From: an uncultured Azospirillum sp.
GTDB lineage: Bacteria; Pseudomonadota; Alphaproteobacteria; RF32; CAG-239
Length of the DNA stretch: 31,546 nucleotides
NCBI GenBank assembly: GCA_902489795.1
Contig: CABUBU010000020.1
Coordinates: 1 to 31,546, forward strand
Direction of reading: 5' to 3'
The notes below the pieces were generated by a model. It was not told where the DNA came from. It searched no databases and was given only the letters and a program-made list of their open reading frames with translations. How positions within the stretch are numbered: the stretch's first letter is position 1; every line of letters starts with the position of its first letter. The position numbers and the translations under genes were made by a program. Below, piece after piece: positions 14,141 through 22,934 of the stretch.

Positions 14141-15041
14141 CAACGACATCAAAGACGTCTTAAAACAATACGCCGCCCGCTTCAACCGGGAAATCGACCG
14201 CTTTTTTCCCTTTCCCGAAGGCGACGAAAAACGCGTAAGCGAAGCGATGCACTACTCGCTCACCCGCGGCGGAAAACGTCTGCGTCCGTTTCTCACCTAC
14301 GAAACGGCGGGACTTTTCGGCGTTGCTTTCGAACAATCCCTGAACGTCGCCATGGCGCTGGAAATGCTGCACACCTACTCGCTCATCCATGACGACCTGC
14401 CGGCCATGGACGACGACGACCTGCGCCGGGGCTTTCCGACCTGCCACAAACAGTTTGACGAAGCCACCGCCATCATTGCCGGCGACGGTCTTCTGACCTA
14501 TGCTTTCGAAATACTCAGCCGTCCGTCGACAGCCGCCGATCCCGCCGTCCGCTGTTACCTGATCGAAATGCTGGCCAATGCGGCAGGCGCCTTCAACGGC
14601 ATGGTCGCCGGGCAAATGCTTGATCTGATCGGCGCCGCCTACAGCGTCAAAGACAACGACAAGGAAGACCTGATCCGCCATATCGAAGAGATGAAAACCG
14701 GCCGCCTGCTGCGCTATGCGGTGGAAGCCGGCGCCGTTCTGGGCGGTGCGGACGAAGAGCAGACAAAAGCGCTGATCAGCTATTCGCGCCGGATCGGCAT
14801 CGCCTTTCAGATTGCCGACGACATTTTGGACGTTACCGGCGATGAGAGAACCATGGGCAAAACCCTACACAAGGACGAAAAGCAAAACAAGCTCACTTTC
14901 GTCAGCCTCTACGGACTGGAAAACGCCCGGCAGATCGCCGCCGAACTGACGGCCGCCGCACGCGAAGACGTCGCCGTCTTCGGCAGCCGCGCCCGGAATC
15001 TGCAAAACCTGGCCTCTTATATTATCGAACGCCAACATTAA
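14133..15041 (+). CDS. ispA: Polyprenyl (farnesyl/geranylgeranyl) diphosphate synthase
   Basis: A 302-residue trans-prenyltransferase condensing IPP with allylic diphosphates to make farnesyl (or geranylgeranyl) diphosphate, the precursor of undecaprenyl-phosphate and quinone tails. GGKRLRP binds IPP. The first Asp-rich motif DDLPAMDDD is at residues 87-95, followed by LRRG. The second, DDILD, is at 229-233, with GKTLHKDEKQNKLTFV after it. Length is normal. Product chain length is not certain from sequence, but the position after xseB favours FPP synthase. dxs, the usual next gene, is missing; an unrelated periplasmic protein gene follows. Confidence 0.92.
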   Translation: MTDNDIKDVLKQYAARFNREIDRFFPFPEGDEKRVSEAMHYSLTRGGKRLRPFLTYETAGLFGVAFEQSLNVAMALEMLHTYSLIHDDLPAMDDDDLRRGFPTCHKQFDEATAIIAGDGLLTYAFEILSRPSTAADPAVRCYLIEMLANAAGAFNGMVAGQMLDLIGAAYSVKDNDKEDLIRHIEEMKTGRLLRYAVEAGAVLGGADEEQTKALISYSRRIGIAFQIADDILDVTGDERTMGKTLHKDEKQNKLTFVSLYGLENARQIAAELTAAAREDVAVFGSRARNLQNLASYIIERQH

Positions 15042-15056
15042 AGGAGAACCCGGAAA

Positions 15057-15917
15057 ATGAAAAAACTGCTGACCCTCGCCGTTTTCTTCTCTGCTTTCGC
15101 TTCCGCCGCTTTTGCTCAGGTGGAATTTGAACAGATAAAAAGCCGCACTCAGGAAAAACTGCACGTTACCGGCTTTTTCGACTATTATCCTTTCGGACAA
15201 TACGAAAACAACGTCTATTCCGGCGTTTTCAAACCCTTTATCGAATATTTTTCCGACTACGGCCAATACGTTCTCGACTACCTGCCGGTCAGCATGAGTT
15301 ATGAGGACACCATCCGCGAGGCCGGCAAAGGCGAAGCCGACGTGGTTCTCGGCATGTATGCCGAAACCAGCCTCTACGCCGATCTTAAATTCATCTATCC
15401 GGCCGCCATCGACAATCCGATTCATCTGGCCATGCTGCCGTCCAAAATGGGCGCCGTCCGTTCGGTTCGGGATCTGAAGCCCTTAAAAGGCGCGATCCAT
15501 TCCAAAGAACGTTTCAGCGATTACATCAACGACAAATTAAAAGACTTTCAAATCGAATACGTGGATACCTCCTACGAACTTTACGGCAAACTGATCCGCG
15601 GCGAAATAGACTACGTCCTTACCAGCATTTATTTCGGCACCATAGAAACCGCCAAGCTCGGACTTCGCCATCAGGTCGCATTCTCCAAACAAAGCCTCTG
15701 GACCATGCCGGTTTTCATCGGCATTTCCAAAGCTTCCGTCCACCGCGAATACCTGTCGCACACCTTGAGCAAAATGCTGGAAAAGCCGGAAATCAAAGAA
15801 AAGATAAAAAAAGACATGGAAGACATCGTCAACGGCATGGTTGAAAAATACGCCGGCACGGTTCCTCCCTCTTTTCTCCCCGGCGAAACCCCGCCGGCGG
15901 AAAAAGCGCCGGAATGA
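15057..15917 (+). CDS. Periplasmic solute-binding protein family 3-like (orphan)
   Basis: A 286-residue exported protein. A typical Sec signal peptide (KKLLTLAVFFSAFASAAFA) ends with an AFA cleavage site near residue 20. The mature part looks like a family 3 extracellular binding domain (amino-acid type): VTGFFDYYPFGQ near the start, YEDTIREAGKGEADVVLGM, LKPLKGAIH and GEIDYVLTSIY in the expected order. The C-terminus is a Pro/Glu-rich tail. AAGGAG precedes the ATG. No ABC permease or ATPase gene is adjacent, so it may serve a distant transporter or have a sensing or enzymatic role. The ligand cannot be predicted. Confidence 0.75.
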   Translation: MKKLLTLAVFFSAFASAAFAQVEFEQIKSRTQEKLHVTGFFDYYPFGQYENNVYSGVFKPFIEYFSDYGQYVLDYLPVSMSYEDTIREAGKGEADVVLGMYAETSLYADLKFIYPAAIDNPIHLAMLPSKMGAVRSVRDLKPLKGAIHSKERFSDYINDKLKDFQIEYVDTSYELYGKLIRGEIDYVLTSIYFGTIETAKLGLRHQVAFSKQSLWTMPVFIGISKASVHREYLSHTLSKMLEKPEIKEKIKKDMEDIVNGMVEKYAGTVPPSFLPGETPPAEKAPE

Positions 15918-15918
15918 A

Positions 15919-15941
15919 GCAACCGCGCTTCTCCCGGTTGC
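15919..15941 (+). terminator. Hairpin after the binding-protein gene, possible terminator
   Basis: GCAACCG (15919-15925) and CGGTTGC (15935-15941) form a perfect 7-base-pair stem with a 9-base loop immediately after the stop codon. The following sequence is only partly T-rich, so termination may be weak. Confidence 0.42.
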
Positions 15942-15971
15942 AGACAGTTTTCGTTTACCCGCAGGTAGCAC

Positions 15972-16000
15972 TTGACCTCGGACAAACAAATTGCTAAATT
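15972..16000 (+). promoter_or_regulatory. Sigma-70-like promoter for fzlA and the downstream lipoprotein
   Basis: TTGACC (15972-15977), a 17-base spacer and TAAATT (15995-16000). The TTG of the -35 is in frame with fzlA and could be mistaken for a start codon, but the promoter reading and the later ATG fit better. Confidence 0.55.
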
Positions 16001-16046
16001 ATACAAAAAACCGGTGCAATTTCAAAAACGGGGGGTAATAAAACAC

Positions 16047-16712
16047 ATGGTTCTTCTGATACATCATCCGGTATCCGCCATATCGCGCAAAATCCGCCTG
16101 CTGATGGCGGAAAAACGCATTTTGTTTGTCTTAAGGGAAGAAGAACCCTGGAACCTGTCGCCGGAAATATACAAGCTCAACGTCGCCGGAGAGCTGCCGA
16201 TTTTCATTTTTGACGGCAACGTCATCGCCGGCAACTACGCCATCACCGAATTTCTGGAAGAAGTCAACCCCGACGTGCGTCTGATCGGCGGCGATGCCCG
16301 GCAGAAAGCCGAAATCCGGCGTTTAACCGAATGGTTTGACCTGAAATTCGAGCGCGAAGTCGGACGCAGTCTGATCAACGAAAAAGTGTTCAAACGCTTC
16401 GGCAAAGGCCTTGCTCCCGATTCAAAGGTTCTGAAGACAGCATTGAACAATCTCAATTTTCACATGGAATACATCGACTGGCTTTGCGAATCCCGCAATT
16501 ATCTGGCCGGCAGCAGTTTTTCGCTGGCCGACGTCGCCGCCGCCGCTCATCTTTCGATCATCGACTATCTGGGGGACGTGCCGTGGGAAGGCTACAAAAA
16601 CGCCCGGCTGTGGTATTCGAAAATCAAGTCCCGCCCCGCTTTCAAAGACATTTTAAAAGACAACATCAAGGGAATTCTCCCTGCCAAACATTATGCCAAC
16701 CTGGATTTTTAA
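16047..16712 (+). CDS. fzlA: Glutathione S-transferase-fold protein, probable FtsZ-binding protein FzlA
   Basis: A 221-residue GST-like protein. The N-terminal thioredoxin-like half has HHPVSAISRKIRLLMAEK; the helical half has LTEWFDLKFEREV, YIDWLCESRNYLAGSSFSLA and a DYLGDVPWEGY segment. The C-terminus ends in AKHYANLDF. The HYADLDF-type ending and the GDVPW block are what I recall of alphaproteobacterial FzlA, which binds and curves FtsZ filaments and is required for constriction in Caulobacter. It may have no transferase activity. The ATG at 16047 is chosen because a promoter overlaps any earlier start and GGGGG lies upstream. ftsZ is in the same window. Alternative: another GST-family protein. 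Confidence 0.78.
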   Translation: MVLLIHHPVSAISRKIRLLMAEKRILFVLREEEPWNLSPEIYKLNVAGELPIFIFDGNVIAGNYAITEFLEEVNPDVRLIGGDARQKAEIRRLTEWFDLKFEREVGRSLINEKVFKRFGKGLAPDSKVLKTALNNLNFHMEYIDWLCESRNYLAGSSFSLADVAAAAHLSIIDYLGDVPWEGYKNARLWYSKIKSRPAFKDILKDNIKGILPAKHYANLDF

Positions 16713-16714
16713 AC

Positions 16715-17146
16715 ATGAAAAAAATTTTGCTCTTCTTTGCCGCCCTCCCTTTGCTTTCCGCCTGCGCTTCCGGCGACGGATCCGTTGTCTACCATTGGGA
16801 ACGCTACAACACCGGAATTGAAAAATTTGCCCGCGATCACAACGCCTGCATGCGCGAAGCGGAATCTTTCAGCATGATGCCGCGGATGAAAACCCTGTGG
16901 CATTCCATGTTCTACACCGAAGAACAAAAGCTGGCCATCCGCGCCGACTGGGACGCCGACAAAGGCATCTGGGCAACTTATATCCCCTACCCCGGCGCCC
17001 AGCCGCTGATCGTCAACTATCTGCGTGACGACGCCGACGTCGATCCGGGCGACTACAGCGACTGCATGAAAAGCAAAGGCTACACCATCCGTTCGTATGA
17101 AATACCGGAAATTACCAACATCCGGCTGCACGGCCGTTCAAACTGA
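16715..17146 (+). CDS. Small predicted lipoprotein with CM-motif cysteines
   Basis: A 143-residue protein starting two bases after fzlA and therefore probably co-transcribed with it. The signal sequence KKILLFFAALPLLSAC carries a lipobox with Cys17. Two further cysteines, C45 (NACMREA) and C117 (SDCMKSKGY), are each followed by Met. The CMKSKGY ending type is common in small lipoproteins of proteobacteria. They could form a disulfide in the periplasm. A YIPYPGAQPLIVNYL block lies between them. I do not recognise a named family. It is convergent with the efflux operon, with only four bases between the stop codons. The start is the ATG directly following the fzlA stop. Confidence 0.8.
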   Translation: MKKILLFFAALPLLSACASGDGSVVYHWERYNTGIEKFARDHNACMREAESFSMMPRMKTLWHSMFYTEEQKLAIRADWDADKGIWATYIPYPGAQPLIVNYLRDDADVDPGDYSDCMKSKGYTIRSYEIPEITNIRLHGRSN

Positions 17147-17150
17147 GCGT

Positions 17151-18548
17151 TCAATAACCGCCGCCGACCGCTTTGTAAAAACTGATGATATTGCGGTAGA
17201 CGGTACCGCCGGAAGCGGCCAGGTTGTTTTGCGCGGTGAGCAGATTCTGTTCGGTTGTCAGCATGTCGCTGAACTCGATCAGCCCTTCCCTGTATTTGTC
17301 ACGCATGGAAGAAAGCGCCCGCTGCATGTTGCGCACCGACTTTGACAACGCCTGATAACGCTCATATTCCTTGCGCACGGCGACGGTCGCGTTTTTCACT
17401 TCCTCCACCGCGCCGAGCAGCGTGTTTTTATACAGGTAAACATATTCTTCCTTCACTTCCCGGTTAAGTTTGACCTGATTGATCAGTTGTCCGAAATTAA
17501 ACAGCGGCAGCGATACTGCGGGCGTAAAGCCATATGCCGCAGCCGAAGACGAACCGAGACCGGAAAAATGTTTGGCCTGCCAGCCGAGGACGCCGCCGAT
17601 GCTCACGTTCGGAAACAGTTCCGCCACCGCCTGACCGATCGCCGCGTTTTTGGCAATCAGCGCATTTTCCGCCATCCGCACGTCGGGACGGTTGCGCACC
17701 GCCGCAAGCGGAAAATTATACAGATTTTCGACATGGAAAAAGAACGGACGGCCGATAAGGTTGTCCCCGTCGTCGTCCAGCCCCGTCAAACTGCCCGGCA
17801 GCACGCCGAGCAAAACCGCCAGCGCATTTTTGTAGCTCTCCTCCTGCTGTTCCAAGGCCGGCAGCAGCGCCTTGGTCGTCTGCACCGCAAATTCCGCCTG
17901 ATTCAGCGCCGCATCGTCGGCCAGGCCGTTGTCGTACTTTTCCTTCACCGTCTGATAAATGTCCTGCTGCAAACGCAGGTTTTCCTTAGTGATCCGCAGC
18001 TGTTCCTGCGCCGTTTTCAATCCGATGTAATCACTTGCCGTTTCAGCCGTCATCGAGAGCATGACATTGACCAGATTATCCGCCGCTGCCCGCATCAATG
18101 CCCGCGATTCCTCATTCAGACGCCGGCCACCGCCCCAGATATCAATCTCCCAGGAAGCGTCCAGGCCGGCCTTGTAATAGTCCTCCACCGTCCGCGGCAG
18201 ATTTTTGCCGTTGGCAAGATAATTGTAGTCATAACCGCCGTCGGCATTGAGCCGGGGCAGGAATTCCGCCTCATTGATCATCAGCGTATAGCGCGCCTGC
18301 TTCAGCTTCTGCACCGCAATCTGCACGTTCGGACTGCCGGCAAGCGCCCGCCCGACCAGCCCGTTCAGGGTTTCGTCCTCAAACTGCCGGTACCAGCGCA
18401 CGGAAATCGGAAAACTTTCACCGCCGCCGGCATCCAAAGCGGCGGACAGCTGCCCGTCGTCAAAAAACTCCGGCCGCACGTAATCGGGACCGACCGTACA
18501 GGAGGCTGCCGCCAGCAGCGAAACCAACGCCCAATGTCTGCCGTTCAT
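17151..18548 (-). CDS. Outer membrane efflux channel lipoprotein, NodT/OprM family
   Basis: A 465-residue outer membrane factor of the RND efflux system, forming the trimeric TolC-like channel. The signal sequence ends in LAAASC (a lipobox). CTVGPDYVRPEF directly after the lipidated cysteine is the hallmark of the NodT/OprM type. Two repeated halves of the OEP domain follow, with long heptad helices (LRLQQDIYQTVKEKYDNGLA and LSSMRDKYREGLIEFSDM) and RPDVRMAENALIAKNAAIGQA. It overlaps the pump gene by four bases (ATGA), with AAGGAGG upstream of the ATG. It is the last gene of the efflux operon. Confidence 0.95.
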   Translation of the reverse strand: MNGRHWALVSLLAAASCTVGPDYVRPEFFDDGQLSAALDAGGGESFPISVRWYRQFEDETLNGLVGRALAGSPNVQIAVQKLKQARYTLMINEAEFLPRLNADGGYDYNYLANGKNLPRTVEDYYKAGLDASWEIDIWGGGRRLNEESRALMRAAADNLVNVMLSMTAETASDYIGLKTAQEQLRITKENLRLQQDIYQTVKEKYDNGLADDAALNQAEFAVQTTKALLPALEQQEESYKNALAVLLGVLPGSLTGLDDDGDNLIGRPFFFHVENLYNFPLAAVRNRPDVRMAENALIAKNAAIGQAVAELFPNVSIGGVLGWQAKHFSGLGSSSAAAYGFTPAVSLPLFNFGQLINQVKLNREVKEEYVYLYKNTLLGAVEEVKNATVAVRKEYERYQALSKSVRNMQRALSSMRDKYREGLIEFSDMLTTEQNLLTAQNNLAASGGTVYRNIISFYKAVGGGY

Positions 18549-21500
18549 TTCGATCCTCCTTTCCTGCCGCTTTTTTTCTTCTGCCGCTCCGACCCGCCGC
18601 CGGCTCGTTCCTTGATTTCCTCAAACAGGGCAAAATAGGCGGGGATAAAGATAATGCCGACCACGGTCGCGGCAATCATGCCGTAAAACACCGAGGTGCC
18701 GATCGCAATCTGGCTCGAAGCGCCGGCGCCTTTGGCCACAATCATCGGAAACACGCCGAGAATAAAGGTCAGCGCCGTCATCAGCACCGCCCGGAAACGT
18801 TCCGACGCCCCTTTGACCGCCGCATCAAGAATGCTGTCGCCGCCTTCACGGTAGGCCTTGGTAAATTCAACGATCAAAATCGCATTTTTGGCCGCCAAAC
18901 CGATCAGCATCACCAGTCCCAACTGGGCGTAAATGCTCAGCGGCTGCCCCATCAGATGCAGCCCGGCCAACGCGCCGAGAACGGCAAAAAGGGTGGAAAA
19001 CATAACCGAAAAGGCCAGCATCCAGCTTTCATAAAGCGCCACTAAAAACAGATAGCAAAACACCATTGCCAGCATAATCAGGAAAACAACCAGTCCGGCC
19101 GCTTCCACTTCCTGCAGGCTGAGGCCGGTCCAGGCAATCTTGTAGTCGGCCGGATCAAGAATTTCCTTGGCCGTTTTTTCCACCGCCCCGATGGCCGTTC
19201 CGGTGCTGACATCTTCTGCCGCGGAAGCGGTGATTGAGGCATCCGTATACTGATTGTAGCGATTGATGATTTTCGGCAGCATGACGATTCTGACGTCGGC
19301 AAAACTGCCGATTTTGATCATCTGTCCGGTGCTTGAGCGCACATACATGTTTTTCACGTCATCCACTTTGCCGCGGTAGGTATAGTCGGCCTGAATGATC
19401 ACTTTGTTGATCTGCCCGGTCAGGGTAATGTTGTTGACATAACGCGAACCGAGGTTGTTTTGCAGCACGGCAAACAAATCGGACACCCGTATCCGGTACG
19501 ATTCCAGCTTGGTGCGGTCAATGTCGAGATAAACGTGCGGCGTATCGGCGGTATAAACGCTGAAGGCATAGGAAAGCGCCGGATCGGAATTCAGCTTGTA
19601 AAGGAACTGCTGCAGTTTTTCAAACATCTCGTTTGACCCGAGGCTCTGGTCGATCGCCAGAAATTCGAGCGACAGGCCGCTGCTGTTGCCGATGCCGGGA
19701 ATCGCCGGCGGCGCAAAATAGTTGATGCTCACATTTTTCATCTCCGCGGTCGCCTTTGTCAGCTCCGCCGTGATCGCGTCGATCGAAAGCCCGGGAGAAG
19801 TCCGCTCGGCCCAAGGTTCCAGCCCGATCACGCCCATTGCCACGTTTTCTCCGGCGCCGCCCAGAAGACTGTAGCCGGCAACGCTGATAAAATAGCGCAC
19901 GCCGTCGATCTTCATCGCCTTGTCCGCCACTTCCGCCAGCATTTCGCCGGTCTGGTTGATGCTGGCGGTGTTGGACAGCTGCAAATTGGCAAAAATAATG
20001 CCCTGGTCCTCTTCCGGCAGAAACGACGTCGGCGTCAGCTTGAAACCGCCGGCCAAAAGAACGATGACGCCCGCCGTCACCGCAACCGTAACCGGCAATT
20101 TGGCGGAAAAGAAACCGACCGCGCCGAGATATTTCTCTTTCATTTTGTCGATCATGTCGTCAAACCATTTGAAAAATCCGCGCGGCTTGTCTTCTTCGTC
20201 GCCTTTTAAGAAAATCGCGCACAACGACGGACTGAGCGTCAGCGCGTTGAAAGCGGAAAAGATAATCGCGGTTGCAATCGTCACCGCAAACTGCTGGTAA
20301 ATTTTGCCGGTAATGCCGGCCATCAACCCTACCGGCACAAAAATCGACAACAACACGAACGTGGTGGCAACAATCGCGCTGCCGATCTGCTGCATCGCCT
20401 TCACCGACGCGGCATGAGAATCCATTTTCTCGTAAACCATCAGATACTGCACCCGCTCAACCACGATGATGGCGTCGTCCACCACCAGCCCGATCGCCAG
20501 GATCATGGCAAACAAAGTGAGAATATTGATGTCAAACCCCAGCAGATAAATGACGCCGAAAGTGGCGATCAGCGACACCGGAATGGTAATCAGCGGAATG
20601 AGAGTGGTCTTTGCCTTCTGCAAAAAAACATAAGTTACCAGCACCACCAGAGCAAAGGTAATGATCAGCGTTTCGATGATGCCGGCGATCGAAGAACGGA
20701 CGTAAAGCGTGGAATCGTAGGCGATTTTCAGTTCCATGTCGTTGTCAAACGAAGTTTGCAGATCGGCAATCGCCTTGGCCACGTTGTCCATGATGTTGAG
20801 CGAATTGGAACCCGGCGTCTGGCTGAGCGACATGATTACCGCCGGCGCATTGTCAAATTTGGCGTTCATGGTATAGGTGTCGGCGCCGAGTTCCACCCGC
20901 GCCACGTCTTTCAGACGGACCAGGCCGCCGTTTTCCGAAGTGGCCACCACAATGTTGTCAAAATCTTCCACCGTATTGAGCAGACCTTTGGCGGTCAGCG
21001 ACAAAACCTGATTGGTGCCGGCCGGGCTGGGCGCGGTGCCGATGCCGCCGATCGAAGCCTGTACGTTCTGGCTTTCGATAATCTGTACAATGTCCGAACT
21101 GGTCAGCCCCAAAGAAGACAGCTTTTCCGGTTTCAGCCAGACGCGCATGCTGTACTGAGGACCGAAAATCTGCACGTCGCCGATACCGTCCACCCGCGAC
21201 AGCGGATTTTTCAGATTGGCGTAGGCATAGTTGCTCAGATAGAGGTCGTCATAAGTGTTCTGCGGCGAACGCAGCGCCAAAAGCGCCAGCATGTTGGACA
21301 TCTGGGTATTCACCTCCAGCCCCTGCTGCTGAACAATTTCCGGCAATTGCGACATCACCTGGTTCAGGCGGTTCTGCACCTTCACCTGGGCAATGTCCGG
21401 ATCGGTGCCGATGTTAAAGGTGATCGTCAGCTTGTAACTGCCGTCGTCGTTGGAACTCGACGTCATATACAGCATGTTTTCGACGCCGTTGATCTGGTTT

Positions 21501-21700
21501 TCCACCGGCACCGCCACCGTGTCGATCACCACCTGGGCGCTGGCGCCGGGATAGGTGGTGCTGACCACGATCTGCGGCGGCGTAATTTCCGGATATTGGG
21601 AAACCGGCAGCACCGCAATCGCCAGCAGCCCGAGCAGAATCATGATAATCGAAATCACGCCGGCAAACCGCGGCCGATCAATAAAATACTCAGAAAACAT
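18545..21700 (-). CDS. RND multidrug efflux pump, HAE-1 (AcrB/MexB) family
   Basis: A 1,051-residue inner membrane proton-driven transporter that exports drugs and other amphiphiles through the adaptor and outer membrane channel encoded on either side. It opens with FSEYFIDRPRFAGVI and LPVSQYPEITPP, typical of HAE-1. The proton relay is intact: the Asp pair in GLVVDDAIIVVE (AcrB D407/D408) and the Lys in GLAAKNAILIVEFTK (AcrB K940). Two porter regions and 12 hydrophobic segments are in the expected places. The start codon overlaps the adaptor stop by one base. The substrate range cannot be predicted. No TetR-type regulator gene is adjacent. Confidence 0.96.
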   Translation of the reverse strand: MFSEYFIDRPRFAGVISIIMILLGLLAIAVLPVSQYPEITPPQIVVSTTYPGASAQVVIDTVAVPVENQINGVENMLYMTSSSNDDGSYKLTITFNIGTDPDIAQVKVQNRLNQVMSQLPEIVQQQGLEVNTQMSNMLALLALRSPQNTYDDLYLSNYAYANLKNPLSRVDGIGDVQIFGPQYSMRVWLKPEKLSSLGLTSSDIVQIIESQNVQASIGGIGTAPSPAGTNQVLSLTAKGLLNTVEDFDNIVVATSENGGLVRLKDVARVELGADTYTMNAKFDNAPAVIMSLSQTPGSNSLNIMDNVAKAIADLQTSFDNDMELKIAYDSTLYVRSSIAGIIETLIITFALVVLVTYVFLQKAKTTLIPLITIPVSLIATFGVIYLLGFDINILTLFAMILAIGLVVDDAIIVVERVQYLMVYEKMDSHAASVKAMQQIGSAIVATTFVLLSIFVPVGLMAGITGKIYQQFAVTIATAIIFSAFNALTLSPSLCAIFLKGDEEDKPRGFFKWFDDMIDKMKEKYLGAVGFFSAKLPVTVAVTAGVIVLLAGGFKLTPTSFLPEEDQGIIFANLQLSNTASINQTGEMLAEVADKAMKIDGVRYFISVAGYSLLGGAGENVAMGVIGLEPWAERTSPGLSIDAITAELTKATAEMKNVSINYFAPPAIPGIGNSSGLSLEFLAIDQSLGSNEMFEKLQQFLYKLNSDPALSYAFSVYTADTPHVYLDIDRTKLESYRIRVSDLFAVLQNNLGSRYVNNITLTGQINKVIIQADYTYRGKVDDVKNMYVRSSTGQMIKIGSFADVRIVMLPKIINRYNQYTDASITASAAEDVSTGTAIGAVEKTAKEILDPADYKIAWTGLSLQEVEAAGLVVFLIMLAMVFCYLFLVALYESWMLAFSVMFSTLFAVLGALAGLHLMGQPLSIYAQLGLVMLIGLAAKNAILIVEFTKAYREGGDSILDAAVKGASERFRAVLMTALTFILGVFPMIVAKGAGASSQIAIGTSVFYGMIAATVVGIIFIPAYFALFEEIKERAGGGSERQKKKSGRKGGSK

Positions 21701-22848
21701 CAGTTTTTCTCCCCGGCCGCCGCAGCGCCCTCCATCACGATTTTAAACTTGTGTCCCTCGTCCCCCGCACCCATCTTGTCCAGCACAATACTTTCGCCGG
21801 GCGTAAAAGTGTTTTTGAGTATATAGTTGTTATTGCCGTATTCGCTCAAAATATCAACCGCCGTTTTCACCACCCCGTTTGCACCGGCCACATAGATATA
21901 ACTACCGTCCGGTTCGATATAAACCAGATCCTTGCGCACGACCATGCCGCGGTATTTTTTCTCCACCAGCACATTTACGTAAGCGTTGGCGACAAGCCGC
22001 TTGTCCGGGTTGGCAAAATCCGCGTAAACCGCAATCGAATTGGTGCTTTTGTCAATTTGGTTGTCAACGTAGCCGAAAGTCCCAGTCTGCGGATAAACGG
22101 CGCCGTCAGCCAGTTTCAGCCGAAGAGTTTCGCCCGCAAACATTTCCGGACGGCCGGCTTCCTCCAGATAATCCTTGTCGGTAATCGAAAACACGACCCG
22201 GATCGGATTATACTGGATCACCGTCAGCAACACGTTTTCCGGCGACACGTAATCTCCCTTGGACAAAGGCACATCGCCGACAACTCCGTCAATCGTCGCC
22301 CGGATCACCGTATAGTCGTAATTTACCTGCGCCTCCGCCAGAGCGGCTTTGGCCTGTTCCAAAGCGGCCTCCGCCGACAGGAACGAAGCCTTGGCGTTGT
22401 CCAGTTCGGTTTTTGAAACCGCCCGCGCACCTGCCTTCTGCATCCGCTGATAATAAACGCTGCTGTTGTTGAAACTGGCCTCGGCCTGAGCAACCGCGGC
22501 CTTGGCGGCATCAAGCTTGGCCTTGTATTCGGCCTGGTCGATAATCACCATCACGTCACCGGCCTTCACCTCGGAACCGCCCTTCACCCGGATCTCGTCG
22601 ACAAAACCGCTGATGTACGGCCGCACGCTCACGTCATGAACCGGCGTCACGTAACCGATGTAGTTTTTTTCAACCTCTGCTTCCCGCTCAATCAGCGGTG
22701 CCGCCGAAACCGTACGCTCGACGGCTTCTTCCGCCGTCTCCGGCGTTTTTTTGTAATGCTGCCAGGCAAAATAACCGGCAACAATCAAAACCACAAAAAA
22801 CAAAACCGAAAACCGGCCCGCGTCCTTTTTTTTGCCGTCGTCGCTCAT
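21700..22848 (-). CDS. RND efflux periplasmic adaptor (membrane fusion protein)
   Basis: A 382-residue periplasmic adaptor linking pump and channel. An N-terminal hydrophobic anchor (FSVLFFVVLIVAGYFAW) replaces the lipobox found in AcrA, so it should be held by a membrane helix. The lipoyl domain (GFVDEIRVKGGSEVKAGDVM) flanks an alpha-helical hairpin of Ala-rich heptads, and VIRATIDGVVGDVPLSKGDYV returns to the lipoyl half. The beta-barrel and membrane-proximal domains follow (IRVVFSITDKDYLE; NAYVNVLVEKKYRGMVV). The ATG at 22848 is chosen because AAAGG lies seven bases upstream; a TTG further upstream is less likely. It is the first gene of the adaptor-pump-channel operon. Confidence 0.93.
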   Translation of the reverse strand: MSDDGKKKDAGRFSVLFFVVLIVAGYFAWQHYKKTPETAEEAVERTVSAAPLIEREAEVEKNYIGYVTPVHDVSVRPYISGFVDEIRVKGGSEVKAGDVMVIIDQAEYKAKLDAAKAAVAQAEASFNNSSVYYQRMQKAGARAVSKTELDNAKASFLSAEAALEQAKAALAEAQVNYDYTVIRATIDGVVGDVPLSKGDYVSPENVLLTVIQYNPIRVVFSITDKDYLEEAGRPEMFAGETLRLKLADGAVYPQTGTFGYVDNQIDKSTNSIAVYADFANPDKRLVANAYVNVLVEKKYRGMVVRKDLVYIEPDGSYIYVAGANGVVKTAVDILSEYGNNNYILKNTFTPGESIVLDKMGAGDEGHKFKIVMEGAAAAGEKN

Positions 22849-22889
22849 TCCCGTGCCTTTCTTTTGCAATTGCTCCGTAAACTAAAATT

Positions 22890-22917
22890 TAAATAGTGGA
22901 AGCAAACTCTAATTCAA
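22890..22917 (-). promoter_or_regulatory. Candidate promoter of the efflux operon
   Basis: On the minus strand, TTGAAT is followed after 16 bases by TATTTA, about 40 bases before the adaptor ATG. The -10 is a weak match. The -35 lies inside the GAAGC...GCTTC inverted repeat. Confidence 0.35.
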
Positions 22918-22925
22918 GACGCTTC
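22899..22925. promoter_or_regulatory. Inverted repeat, possible repressor operator
   Basis: GAAGC (22899-22903) and GCTTC (22921-22925) are separated by 17 bases and straddle the candidate -35 of the efflux operon. The position suits a repressor site, but five-base arms can arise by chance. Confidence 0.3.
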
Positions 22926-22934
22926 TAATGAATT

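Noticed and set aside
15972..16046. Upstream TTG start extending fzlA by 25 residues
   Set aside because: The TTG is part of a -35 element, the extension does not look like the GST fold, and the ATG at 16047 begins the thioredoxin-like domain normally.
17487..18638. 383-codon open frame opposite the NodT-family channel gene
   Set aside because: Shadow of a well-supported gene, with the same Arg/His/Gln-rich composition and no motif.
20414..21826. 470-codon open frame opposite the RND pump gene
   Set aside because: Composition is rich in His, Arg and Gln as expected for the complement of a hydrophobic membrane protein; no start signal or known motif.
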